From Symbiodinium natans (taxonomy: Eukaryota > Sar > Dinophyceae > Suessiales > Symbiodiniaceae): a stretch of 64,000 nucleotides of DNA. The notes under the pieces are model-generated. The model had not been told where the DNA came from. It saw only the letters and a program-made list of their open reading frames with translations, and did not search any database. The translations under genes and the position numbers were made by a program. The stretch covers positions 248,001-312,000 of the forward strand of contig CAJNDS010002158.1 in NCBI GenBank assembly GCA_905221605.1, in the 5' to 3' direction. Every line of letters begins with the position of its first letter. Position 1 is the first letter of the stretch. Positions 11,969 to 24,300 of this stretch are shown here, one piece after another.

Positions 11969-12378
11969 GATTTACTCAGCCACGCGAGAATCCTGGGCCT
12001 ACAGTCGTCCTTAAGTTAAGGGCTTAGGGTTGTAGAATGTGACAGAGTTCCCGAAAGCTGGAGAAAGTGTGAGCAACTACCCATGTAACTTAGATAACCT
12101 ATACTCTCCCGGCCCCTCCAAACCTTCTTGGGGTTCGACTTGATGAAGGTTTTGGGGGGGCCTTAGAGTCGAAGCCCAGGGCCCTAGGGCTTCGGGTGCA
12201 GGTTTGTTCTGCCTCAAGACATGCTAGGGGCCCGGGCGGCCATGAAGAAGTCCCACCTGCTGCACGTCAGGCTCTCCGACAGCCGATAGAACCCAGCTTC
12301 AACAGCACGGGAATTTACCACTAAGCCCTGCACTTCGTTGATTTGGTTCACAGGGATCCAGGGCCCTGAGAAGAAGAG

Positions 12379-12600
12379 TTAGTCTAACATCGTCCTCTCC
12401 AAGCCTTCCTGACCGTAGCCCGTGCTGAGCTTTCTAAGCCACCCAGACACCACGTATTGTGCACCTGAGGCCCCCGGGCTCTTCGCATCATCCAAAGTAC
12501 TTGCGGCATAAACGCTTGAGGCTTGAAATGCAACAAATTGTGCAAACATGCCTGTAGCCGTGCGAAGTGCAGGAATGAGTTTGATTGAGTTTGTGCACAT
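12379..12600 (-). CDS. Hypothetical exon candidate
   Basis: An open frame of 73 codons reads IKLIPALRTATGMFAQFVAF and SGAQYVVSGWLRKLSTGYG. It is protein-like, but a second minus frame is also open. No family recognised. Confidence 0.25.
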   Translation of the reverse strand: MCTNSIKLIPALRTATGMFAQFVAFQASSVYAASTLDDAKSPGASGAQYVVSGWLRKLSTGYGQEGLERTMLD

Positions 12601-13312
12601 GAGTTTGGAGCCAACATGAAATTGAGCCCAGGCTGTCCAGCCGTGGCGGCAAAGTCAAAACAAAACTTTCGAACCCAGACCCCAACCCACCCTAAATCCC
12701 AAACCCCAAGCCCTAAGCACCAAACCCGAAACCCTAAACCCTAAACCCCAAGCCCTAAGCACAAAACCCGAAACCCCAGCCTCTCGCCAAGGCTTGTGGC
12801 AGTTTCGTAGAGCAACCCACCGCTCGGGGTGACCATGGGATCCTAGTGGAGAGGTCGGTGTTTAGATTGTGTGCGGTTTAGGATTCAAGGTTCAGGGTGG
12901 TTTGTTTTTCTTGTTGCCACCCGCCTAGCAGACCCCCTCTGGGTTTGGGGTTTAGGGTTTAGGGGTGTAGGGCTGAAGGAGGTTTTTTTTGCCACCCGAC
13001 TAGCCACAGCTTTAAGGTTTAGGGGCTTAGGGTGTAGGGGCTCTGGGTTCAGGGCTTGGGGAACTATAGGGCTACCTGCTTGTAACCTTGGTACTGGAAC
13101 CCTGCTTCGAAGAGCCAAGGGCCAAGAACCTTCCTGGCAGTGGCGATGGTGCCTCTTTTTCGTGCATCCCACCTGCCAGCCTGCGTTCTAGGAAGGCTTC
13201 GCAAACACGTGTGCTGTGGAACACTCCTAGACTCTGAGCCCAGGAACCCTTTTTTGAACTTAGGCTCTGAGCATCAGCCCAGGAACCTTAAACCCTAATC
13301 CCTAGCCCTAAC

Positions 13313-13313
13313 C

Positions 13314-13359
<46 letters not shown>

Positions 13360-13390
13360 ACCCTAAACCCTAAACCCTAAACCCTAACCC
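13313..13390 (-). repeat. CCCTCAA array joined to a CCCTAAA array
   Basis: About eight CCCTCAA units switch abruptly to four CCCTAAA units, so a point variant has been amplified in tandem. Confidence 0.9.
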
Positions 13391-13764
13391 CCCAAGCACC
13401 CGCAAAGCAGGGAGGCGCCTCTGTAGAGCGTGTCAGGGTGAAGTGCCTCGGTGCCAAGAGGGGCTGCGTCTGCTTGTTTACGGGTTCTCCATCGGGAGTT
13501 GCGGAATTCGGGTCCCCGTACAAACCGTGAAAGAGGTCTTTTGCATGCTGCATGATCGGACCACCTGGGTGCAGGGTTTGAGGCGTAGAGTTAGGAGCTG
13601 CGAAAGCCAGAAAATGCACGAACGCACCAGGTTCGCCGGATATTAGCGGGGTAAGGCATACAACGCCCATAAACCCGATCCCGGGCGCTGAAGAGGGTGA
13701 TGCCGCCAGAGCTGTTCCCGCATCAGCAACACCTCAGTGCGGCATGGAGGGACAGCGGGGTGTC

Positions 13765-13999
13765 TCCCTTCCTCCTCCTCCTCCTCCTCCTCCTCCTCCT
13801 CCTCCCCCCTCCTCTCCTCCTCCTCTCCTCTTCCTCTCATCTTCCGCTCCTCTTCCTCTCCTCTTCCTCTCCTCTTCCTCTCCTCTTCCTCTCCTCTTCC
13901 TCTCCTCTTTCTCTCCCCTTCCTCTCCTCCTCTTCTTCTCCTCTTCCTTCTTCCTCTCCTCTTCCTTCTTCCTCTCCTCCTCTTCCTCTCCTCTTCTCT
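13765..13999. repeat. Pyrimidine-rich microsatellite (CCT, TCCTCTTCC)
   Basis: About 235 bp of C/T only on the plus strand. It produces false Pro/Ser/Leu- and Glu/Arg-rich frames on both strands. Confidence 0.95.
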
Positions 14000-14949
14000 G
14001 ATAATTCAAGCTCCTGCACGACGCATTCATGCCGAGCTCAAGGCCCCTGGAAGGTCGAAGGTTCTGTAGATCACTGGCAACCATCTTAAAGGACAAGCTG
14101 TTTTATCGGCGGCCCAGTGGAGTAAAGCAGCAAATGCCTGAGGACTTTCACGAGCGTTGTTGTCGCACCGATAGCACCATAGACCCGCAACAGGCGAGGG
14201 CGACGGCATTTCGGCTCCATTTTTTGATAGTTTAGCCTTTGTCGTTGCTACTGCTCCGACACCTTACCAGGCGGGACATGAGAAAAACAGAGGTGACCTG
14301 CCCCCTCGTCTCCCGCGCCGAAGGTCGTAACATGTCATAGCAAGGTCCGTTCACTGTCCGGGGGCGTTAGGTTTTGTGAGTTCGGATCATTCCGGGCTCT
14401 AGGCTTCTACCTCTACACCCCAAGCCATAAGCAGTCGACCCTGGACTGGAAGGGGACTGGCAGGGGATGCCAGAACAAAATTTGATCAGCTCTACTGGCG
14501 GACACGCAACAGGCAACCCTAAAACCCTAAACCCGATCCTCGGGCCGCTGCCGACACCTGCATCTCCTGAGCAGGCAGGAGTTTCACCGCCTTCCCTCCG
14601 AAAATACCCTGGGTGGGAAGAGAGTCCCAATCTAGGATACTAACAGAACAAGGGGAATATTTAATGTCAGAGGGAGGGGTTCATCGCTCACATCTCCGGA
14701 CGCACCAGGGTAGGGTTTGGGGGGCTGTCATTGAGGCTGGAGGGTTCCGAATGGTCACATCATCTCATCCCGGGCGGCACCTTTCTGGTGAACTGTAGTG
14801 GCGCCAACCCGACACCCCGAACGGCCCACGGGTCCTGCAGGGGGATTTGAAGCGCAGCTGCCAGCGCCCTGCGGCGGCAAAAATATGCTGACGCACACAC
14901 CAAACCCAATCTTGCAAGCCCAAGACAGAAACACCATCCCTAACGTGGT

Positions 14950-15051
14950 AGCCCAGTAACCATATCATAGTAAGGGTACCCTTTGTTGGAGTTGGCTAAT
15001 TTACAAGGGAACCTTGAACCACAAGAAGAGCTAAAAGGCTACCACTGGGCT
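14950..15051. mobile_element. Short inverted-repeat element, family D
   Basis: The terminal inverted repeats are visible as AGCCCAGTA at the left and TACCACTGGGCT at the right. Inside are AAGGGTACCCTTTGTTGG and ACAAGGGAACC. Confidence 0.6.
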
Positions 15052-15715
15052 GCCAAGCTAAGTGAGGATTCTGGAAGGTCCGGTTCGTGTGGGTTCTTTG
15101 GATTGGATACGGCATAGAGGTCTGGTAAGCACACGGCTCTGAAGGCAAAAAGTTCCGGCAGTGTTTCGCATGCCAGACGTTTCGCGTGCCAAAGCTCAGC
15201 AGAAACTTCACATCCGGCTCGGGGCAACTGCTCTGGACTGTGAATAGCCAAAAAAAGCTCGAACGAAAGTAACTTCAACATGCTTCAACGCAGAGCCCAG
15301 AGGGATAATTTGCTGTGATGGCACAACCCATTCGTACCCCGTGTCAGGACCACTCAGTGGCAACACGGAGGTTCTCAAAATACATGCTTAGGGCTCTTGG
15401 CCACATGCACAACGGACCAGACAGAAGTCTTTTTGCACACATGCACCGGGGCGGGGAGCGCAGTGTGCAAGCTGGGGCCTGACTGTCTTCCGCTGCAACT
15501 GAATGGGGACCAGGAGACGCGCACCGCTTAATTAATCCGAACTGGTTCAAGGGGAAGAGGGCTCTGGGCATGGATTTTCAAGTTTGGCCGTAGCTTCGGC
15601 AACCGCAAGTTTGCAAGAATGCGGGGCCCAAGCGACGTTCCTGAAGCTGTGAGTTGACAGTCCATACACGGCCGGATAAGTCAATTGTGTGACAACTGCC
15701 TTTGTAGCCCGACCT

Positions 15716-15780
15716 TTTGGGATTTTCCCCCTCATACGAGCAGTCCTTAATAGGGATTCCAAGAGGGGAGTACTAAAATC
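15716..15780. mobile_element. Hairpin element, family B, left half
   Basis: TTCCCCCTCATACGAGCAGT and CCTTAATAGGGATTCC match the left half of family B. The right half is replaced by a CCCTAAA array. Confidence 0.5.
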
Positions 15781-15842
15781 CCTAAACCCTAAACCCTAAA
15801 CCCTAAACCATAAACCCTAAATCCTAAACCCTAAACCCTAAC
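15779..15842 (-). repeat. Interstitial telomere array fused to a family-B remnant
   Basis: Nine units with CCATAAA and CCCTAAAT variants. It replaces the right half of the B element at 15716. Confidence 0.9.
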
Positions 15843-16160
15843 CCACATGAGGCCAAACTTACTGAACCCTGAGGTCGCGGCATCCATGCTTGGCCAGCGA
15901 CTTCGACTCCCTCGGCACGTGACCAGCAACACGCAGGGTTTGTTTTTTAATGGCACCCGCCTAGCCCTAGCTGATGCATCACATCGCAGGGTTTAGGGTT
16001 TAGGGATTAGGGTTTCGACTCTCACACTCGCACAAGGCCGGCAAGGCTTCGGTTGGGTACTTCTCTGGTGACACAGCCCATAGGATTCTGTAGACCTCAG
16101 GACTTCCTAACGAAATTTGGTGATAACTCAGTGACACTATCGCCCACCCATCCCTCATAG

Positions 16161-16199
16161 GGTTTAGGGTTTAGGGTTTAGGGTTTAGGGTTTAGGGTT
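16161..16199 (+). repeat. Interstitial telomere array, about 5 units
   Basis: TTTAGGG units about 690 bp beyond the stop of the HEAT gene. Confidence 0.9.
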
Positions 16200-16888
16200 C
16201 AAGTTTGGAGTTAACACCGTTTGGTGTCTTGGACGTGCCTTGGGGTTTTTGGCTTGGGGCGGCTTAGAACAGATGATTCTCTGGGGGCTGCGCTCCGCAA
16301 CCGCAATCTCGAACCCCAAACCGCCAACAAACAAGTGAGGCCTCATAGGCCTTGTAGGTAAAGTTGTCACTTCCCGTGGTTGAGAATTTTCTTGGGGGGG
16401 TGGCTAAAGAAGCTATGTCTATACTCCCCTCAGAACCAGAATGCACACACCATCTACACATTTAAAACCGCCCAAAAACATTTTTTAAAGGAGATATCAG
16501 ATCTTCTACTGGGTTTAAGCGACACGGGTAGTTGTAATAGGTTGTAATAGAAACTAAGTTATCTTAACGAAAGTTTGTAGCCCTACTTTGGGGCACTTAT
16601 AACCCTACTTATCACTGTCCGTGAACCTCCAAGTAAGGCCTGTTCAAGCCTTTGGGCGTCATTGCCTCGTGTGTGAAGCTGAGTGCAATGTCTGTCTCAG
16701 GACTGATGTGGGAGGCTGACCTGAACTAGGTGAACCCGTTAAACCCTCCTGAAAACAGCCCGAAGAAAGGTCCTTTTTGAGCCCGAAAGGGGTCCGGTGT
16801 GAACTGTCCCAGGGGGCCTACCTCGTAAATTCATGAGCCTACAAGTTAGATGAATCCTCCCTGTCCTTTTCTCTCCAGCACTTGTCGT

Positions 16889-18352
16889 TCACGCTGAAAG
16901 CTCTTGCTGCGCTGCTTCTTGAACGTCTGTATCGGGATCACTGTCGGCAACGGCTTGCAACGCAGCCAGTGCCTGTTGCAACAAAGGCTGGCTCAGGCGA
17001 ACCTTAACCCTGAACCTTTCTTGGTTTCGGGTTGAGGGTTTAGGGCTTAGGGTTCCTAAACCCAAGCAATGAGTGCATGGCTCAATGCGGGACCCAAGGC
17101 CCTATGCAAACCAATAAGTAACAATAAGCTGCCCACAAACAACAATGAACCCCACATGAAGTTGCAACATCTTTCACCGGAGCATTCACAAACTACAGCT
17201 TCAATGTCCTTCACATCTACAGCCGGGTCTCAGACAAGCTCCACGAACCCTGAACGATTTAGGGTTTGGGGTTTAACGGTTTAGGATTTAGGGCTTCGGC
17301 TTTCACTCTTGCGCAGGGATCCATACTGGGTGACTTCACTTTCTCTACACCAAAATCCCCCCCCCCCCCCACCATATTAAATAGCTCAAGGGGCCAGCCA
17401 GCGAACTTCAGACACATCCTGCTTGAATGTTGCGGAAACCGCGTAGAAGTGAGAGGCGATGCACGAGACTCCCGAACACCAGCTGTCACTCCACTTTCCC
17501 AAAACCATGTTCCGAATTGAGGGTTTAAGGGTTTATAGGAGCCCTTCAATGACGAAGGCGTTTTTGCCGCCCACTCATAGGGAGGGTTTAAGGTTTAGGA
17601 ACCACCCTAAACCCGAAATCCTAAACCCTAACATCTGCACCCCCTGCATTTTCCCTTTGGGAAAGGTCTTTGGCACCTCTGCGGCGTGCGCTTTTGAAAG
17701 CCTCTGCAAGCCTCCGCTGGGGGGGGGGAGCCAAGAGTTCTGGGAGATGCTGGCCGAAGGCGGGTTTACCACTTCTAGGGTTTAGGGTTTAGGGTTTAGG
17801 GTTTAGGGTTTAGGGTTTAGGGTTTAGGGTTTAGGGTTTAGGGTTTAGGGTTTAGGGTTTGGGGCTTGGTTTGGGGTTTCGCAGTTAGGGCTTAGTTGGG
17901 AGTTAAGGGTTGAGGAGCTAGGGTCCCCATGCGCTCATCCACTGCCAAGTTAGTCGCCCGTCAGCTTGCGGGACTTCTTCTGCACCCAGGCACAGGCTAA
18001 GTTTGGGAATGCACACTCAGCCAGCCCACTCGCCTCCAAGAACCCAAGCCCCGTCAACCCTGCACAGCCCGAAACATGGTCAGGACCTATTCTAGATTGA
18101 GGATTTTCATGTTTCCAAAACGGAAATAGAAGTAGTAAAGATGGTTCCAGGCCAGGGGATTGGGTGGGGGGGACGGCGAGGGGGTGGCACAACTGCGATG
18201 GTGGCAAGGGGCTGGGAGCATGACTTGGGCTTCTAAGCACCGTCTTGCGGGAGATTTCGGCTCTGAATGCTGCCCAGATGCGGCCCAAAATGTGGACTGC
18301 GCCGAGGCGAACACAGGCATCAGGCTCGGTGTCTGCTTGGAGGCAGCGGAGC
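16889..18352 (-). CDS. HEAT gene 3' exons and stop
   Basis: 18352-18240 codes LQADTEPDACVRLGAVHILG. 17480-17407 (start uncertain) codes YAVSATFKQDVSE with donor GAA|GTTCGC. 17002-16889 codes LLQQALAALQAVADSDPDTD, then QEAAQQELSA and TGA. The last two join in phase 0 to give DVSE-VRLSQPLLQQALAAL. Between 19.3 and 18.4 kb at least one exon is missing from the model; candidates near 18.71 kb (EHVAWLAGLGQL) and 18.46 kb do not fix the phase. Confidence 0.7.
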
Positions 18353-21300
18353 CTCTCAGAGGCTCCACTTAAAACCCCGTCGGAGCCCTGAAGGGTTGCA
18401 TATTCCAGGCACGGTCTCTTGCGAGCTGCAGCATCCTTGCCACGCCCCATCTCACAGTGCTTCAGTGAAGGCAGGCTCGGGGATTGACCGCCACACTTCA
18501 GCGGCAAGTGCTTGTTGAGGTTGCGGCTTCCCTTTCTCACACAGCCGGACATCTTTCCAGAAACCCCCGGTCTTTTTCTTTAGGTCGCTTTTTGTAGGGT
18601 GGCCCAGGCAAAAGTTTCAGGCTCGGAGGTTTAGAGGCCAGCGCGGCTTAAGGGTTTACATCCTGGTGGACTGAAGCTACGATGAGCTGTCCAAGGCCAG
18701 CAAGCCAAGCAACATGTTCCTTTGGCGCAGATCTTCGAGCGTTTAGGGTTTTCATGGAGGGCTTCTACGGCCTTTAGGACTTAGGATTGGGAGCTTAGCG
18801 TCGTTTAGAGGTCCCTGGGGTTTAAGTTTATGGGACCCTGTGGGTTGCTACGCTGCTCAGGCATGCCCCGACTACTTATGGGACCCTTTGGGTTTAGGGG
18901 CTTCCACTGCAGGCTTGGCGGCACACTGTGCAAAAAGCTGTCAGGCTCCACTGCCCAAGGGCAGGCCTCTGCGAGGGATATCTTCAGGCATTCTGTTTGG
19001 ATAGGACATGTCGGGTTGGGGGGGGGGGGGGGGGAGGGGGCTGCCATGAGGACATGTCGAGTTTGTGGTTTTTGATTGCGAATCTCCAGGTCTCTCTCAA
19101 TGGTCGTGATGTAGCACTGCGAGCTTCAAGGCCAGGCGATCTTCACGCGCTCTCTCCCACACACATGGACAAGCCCAGACCGATGACAAACTTCCAACCT
19201 CTCAAGACGCCTTCATGCAGTCCATAACCCTTCTCAAAACCTTTGAACTCCTAACTCCTTACGCCTTTAGACCCTCAACACCCTCGTTTCCCAAACTCTT
19301 TCTTTCAAAATCCTCAACTGAGGCAAGCGTCAGCCGACCGGAGCAGCTCCTCAATGGACTGGAGCGCAGTAAGGCGAAGCTGCCACGCCTTTCTTGGCGA
19401 GTTTCAGGGCTGCTTGTCCTGTAGGCTACCTGGTCGCGGCTACCTGGTAGCGGCTACCTGGTCGCGGCTACCTCATATGTGTGTGGAACCAACCCCAGTT
19501 GCAGTTGAGTTAAGCTGGCTTTACAGGAGACCTGTGTTTCCGGTGCTGTACCGTGACAGCCCCAAACCGCGCAAGCCCTGAAACCCGAAAAAGCCACCGT
19601 CCTTCCTTGACTTCAGTCTGTGGCACGACTGTCGTGAGACTCGTATTCAACATTCCCGCCCCAGCACAAGCTCGACCCGGATCTACCCCCAGCCTCGTCT
19701 GCAAGGCATGCCTGGCCAGGGTGTAATAGAGGGGCCTCAATAATTGGAATACGGCTTTGGGGTGGTTATTATTGTGTTCTTACAAAGGGGCCAGTACTAA
19801 TTGATAAGTATTCCGACTCCTCTAGTAGGGGCTTTGAGCTTCGGGTGCTTGAGCCCGGGCCGGAATCCCCGTAGTGACCACCCTTTCTTGCGGAGGCTTG
19901 CGCCTGAAGGGCAAACCCCATGCTCCCCTTTGGAACCTCAATGAGCCTGCTACTGTTAAGAGCCCCCACCCCTCCCTTTTACCCCCCCTTTTACCCCCCC
20001 CCCCTACCACCCCCCCTCCCAAGGAAAAAACAAGAGAAGGATCACGAGCCGATGTCGCCTCGAGGCTGCCCCACACGGACTCATCAGACAGGTGGGCTGT
20101 GACAGGGAGGGCTTGGAGCGCCGTCCTCGTGGCAAAGGCTTTTTGGGGGGGCTCAGTTTTTTTTTTTGAGCAGGGTCGGGGTTTCTCTTTTCCAGGGGGG
20201 GGAGGGGAGGTTGGGGTGGGGGTTGGGGAGTTCTTGAGCTTCAGGGTTTCGTCACTGTCTTTTGGGTTCAGCTCAGGGGCTCTCCGGGTGTTTGGGGTTG
20301 AAGTCTTGTTTGGGGGGCTTCAGGGCTTTTGGGGGGCCAAGGATGCACTGCAGGCTTCCTGCAACCCTGTTAGCCCTTCAGGACGCCGAAGTAGCGAACG
20401 TTCTTACGAAGAGGACTCCTAACATGATATGCGGTCTGCTATGTGAAGGGCGGGAGGCCTGCCAAATAACCCTTCTTGCAAGGACAAGGCGTGTCCCTAC
20501 TACTGCCATGCAACCGCCCAGGCACGTGGGTGGTCAGAAGTAGGGGGTCTCAGTATCCCGAGGATACAAGTAATCACAAGAGCTATTTATAGGTTCCAAC
20601 CCTGCGCATGACTGCCCATGAACCTCCAAGTAGTTCCGTTCCTTCTCGGCAAGAACTGACTGCTTTGCGCTGATATTTAACAAACAAGTTCAGACACCAA
20701 ACCAATGGGTTAAGGCTGCAATCAAAACCCGATACCCTTTGCCATCGTGGCTTCTCCAAGCAAGTGTCCGGCGCACAGCCAGGCTCTCGTGCTGGCAGCA
20801 TTTACAAACAGCTGCCACGACCTTGCCATCAACATGGTTCAGATTCGGCCCCTCACGGCAGCCAGTCAGGGGGTTGTGGCCCCATGTGTTCTTCGAGAGG
20901 TGCAGTACATGCGCCAGGCGGCACATTTTGGTGGTGCGGGACTCTACACTCTGGAGACTGCAGAAGCGCCCCCAAAAAGATCTCAGTCGTTCCTGTCTTG
21001 CTCCTCTTCCTAACCCAGAACACAGGGGGCCCACCCCTCCCCCAGTAGAAACGCGAAATGTGTGTTTTAGTATTCGATGTTTTCATCCATATGCCATCTT
21101 TTGGGATAGGGTTTAGATTGGCTTGAAGGTTTTTGAGGCTCTGAACCCCCCCTTATTCGGAATAGGGTTTGAAAGGCGGGGTCGGCTTCGCAGGATTTTC
21201 CCGAAAGCGTTTTTGTAATCAAGGGGGCGTTTCATGCAAGGGGGAAGGGATTAACTCTCCGACTGCGCACCCTATCCTAAGGTACCTAGAACCCTACTTG

Positions 21301-24300
21301 TACACGACCCATGAACCTTCAGAGAAGGGTTGCTTAGCACTATATACATATATATAATATGTAGTGCTTCAGGGTGTCGGGGTTCAGCCTTTTGTTTGGG
21401 TTTAGGGTTTGGGTTTCTAGGAAGATTGTGAGGTTTCGGTTTTCACCCCACCCCTTTTTATCGTAAACCCTAAAAAGAGGGTGTTGGCTCCCGGCTGCCA
21501 GCACAGAGTGTCACAGACACACACAACTGAACCTTCGCTTCCGCCGCCACAGCTAAGCGCAGCCAAGGAGCCCATGGACGCGCTGCTTCGTTTGCAGCCA
21601 ACTGGCGCAAAGCCTGGCCACAGCCGAAAGGCGCGGCAGGGCCCCCTCAACCCTAAACCCTAAACCCTAAACCCTGAACCCTAAACCCTAAACCCTAAAC
21701 CCTAAACCCTAAACTCCAGCACAGCTTGGGTTGCCAGGGGGTCTTGGGGGGTGATGGGGCTGAATCCAGGACATTCTTGCCTTCTGGATTCCCCGCCCGC
21801 CGCCGGGGATCTGGCCCTGAACCTTCAAAATCTAAAGCCCCTAAAGATAAATATTTGTTGAAAACCCCAAACCTGCAACCCCTAAATCCTTTTAAATCCT
21901 TTTGGTTGTGGACTCTGGCGGAGCTTTGGAGCGCAAGCTGGTGGAGCCCTTGGCGGCTCTGCCTGCCTCCACGGCCGTGCGCCGGATGTCCAGCGACGGG
22001 TGCTCCAGCCGGGATAGGATCTCGTGCCTGGGTCTACATGCAATCCGAGATTGAGGATCTTGGCGGCCAAACGACCCAAGACGGCCCAAAAGCTTGAGGA
22101 AGAATGAACAGGTTCATTCGGCTCATAAGTCAAGGTACAGGCCAGGCGGAGGACTGGCGAAGTCCTCGCAAGGGCTTCCGGTGGCTCGTCGGAAGCCCTG
22201 ACTTTGAGCTCCACATGGCTCCGCTTCCGACAGTCATGTAAAGCAATCCCGATGGACTATAGAATATTAGGAGTGAAGGATGCCGAGTCTCACACTTAGG
22301 GTTTGGGGCTAGGGGGGTTTGGCTGTCCTGGCCGGCCAGGGCGAGTAAGTCTGCCAAGGCTCCGCCTGCATCCGAGGTGTTTGGAGGTTGGGGCTTGAGG
22401 CTGAGCTCTGGCGAGGCAGCGGGAGCAACATGCCTAGGGAGAGAAACCCACACACAAAAAGAGCGAAACCTACGACCCGAAACACCCGAAACCTTGAGCC
22501 CCAAAGCCCTAAGCCCTGACCTACTTGTGGCAGCCTGCGGCCCGTCGAACTGCCGGGTCCGAGTCTTCCAGTCGGAGGCCTCTCGGGTCGGAAAGTCCCC
22601 CCCATGAGCCGTTCACGGCGGGCTTTGCAATCTGAACACGAAGACGTGGTCGCAGTGATGAGTTTCGGGTTTTAGGTAGAAGGGCCGCGCCCGGACGTGT
22701 TCAGACAACTCTTACAAGGTTCGAAACACCCCAGGGATGCCAAGAGCCTCAAGGCCAAAAGCAACTCTTCACCACCCTTCGCCATGATCCACGCAGCAAA
22801 CCGTGCAGGATGAGACATCCGATATCTGCTACGTCGACGTAACCCTTAGCACTTCGGGTTTAGGGCTTTCAGGGTCTTACCCCATGGTGCAACAGCCCGC
22901 CTTAACGAGCCCGGACTTTCCGAAGCTAAGCACGCCTAGGGGGGCCTGGAGCCTGCCAAAAGCAACCTGTCTCGGGCTTAAGGGATGTCGAAGGTGGTGC
23001 GTGCCTAGGGCTCGCGTGACGCTGTGGTCATCCTCCCGGCGCGCAACAGGCGTGGTTGGGGTTTAAGGATTTGGGGTCCAGAGTTTAGGGTACGGGGTTC
23101 AGGGTTCAGGGTGCGGAGCAGCATCATGCGAAAGGTTCTCTGTCATGTACACTGCACGGGAAGATGTGCGAAGTATGAAGGAGAAATGATGATGAGTTTG
23201 GGCACTCCAACGGCAACAAACGGATCCTTGACCGATGGACACCACATGTAGATTTCTCGCAAAGACATTGTCGCCCGGCGGCGTAAACCCAAATCTAAAC
23301 CCAGGCATTAAGTCCCAAGGTCAACCTCGCTGAACGCCGTCAAACCCCCAAGTATCCGAGCTCCCTAAGCCAAACCCAAATGGGCATTTCCCAAAATGGG
23401 GGGTACCCCTTCTTCTACCCCAATAGAATAGAATCCCCCGTATAAAGGAACCCAAGAAGGGTACATTTTCGGTACTCCCCAAATGAGCCCCGAAGAGCAG
23501 GTTCCCATGTGGCCTGCGCAGCCACTTGCGCCAAGACCTCGGGTACTTCGCTTCTTTCGCAGTCTTATGGCTTAGGGTTTAGGGTTTAGGGTTTAGGGTT
23601 TGGGGTTAGGGAAAAGGTTTTAGACATTCTGAACGGCGTTAGCCTATGGCTCCACTTCCTCAGGTTGAGCTTTGGCTTGCGGCTCCTTGAGTTTTTGGAG
23701 AAGCGCTAAAGCAGCAAGAAGCTACGGACTATCGCCGTTCTACATTCACACAGGCCATCACATTTCACTCAAGTATATATACTGTCCAGAAAGTATTGCG
23801 TGGTTGTATTAGATGCCGGTTTTCCGAAGATACATTGCAAGAGTGAGAGGGAACGCAGGGAGTTGGGCCTCTCATTTGCTTGCACCTGAGTGCTGATGCT
23901 GCGGATGCTGCTGTTCCTCCTGCTGCTGGTGCTGCTGATGCTGCTGATGGTGCTGATGCTGCGGCACTTCTGTTCCGCGTCCTCGTCGTCGTTGTCTTTG
24001 CCGTCATGCGGTAATCTATAGAACCGCTTCGCCCGCATATTTTTGGGGGGAGGTAGGACGGCCTTTGTCGGGAGTCTTGTCGGACGAGAAGCATTCTCTA
24101 GGATCGAACTAAATCCTGGGGCCTCGGCCCTCACAATCAAACCGGAAATGAGATCTCCAAACTAGCAACTAGGATGCCGGTTTGGGGGCCTGTTCGCAAC
24201 AAACTATGACAAAAGCCATCGAAGGAAAAACAAAAAAAACCTGACGTCAGAACAACCCTCAGACCTCAGCCCTCAACCCTAAACCCTGGTTTTGCTTCGG

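Larger units (their letters stand above)
13400..16100. other. Stretch without a recognised gene
   Basis: Apart from the pyrimidine tract, element D (14950) and half element B (15716), open frames exist on the minus strand at 13377-13670, 15039-15281 and 15344-15762 with partly protein-like text. None has consistent splice sites or a known family. Confidence 0.5.

Noticed and set aside
13734-14096. Glu/Arg-rich and Pro/Ser-rich frames
   Set aside because: Both strands of the pyrimidine microsatellite are open; no independent coding sign.
17950-18552. Single 200-codon exon
   Set aside because: Only the part around 18240-18352 has HEAT features. The rest is composition-biased and crosses likely splice sites.
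20739-21116. Plus-strand frames over 20.74-21.1 kb as a gene
   Set aside because: The minus strand carries the phased HEAT exon 20821-20736 here; the plus frames are probably its shadow.
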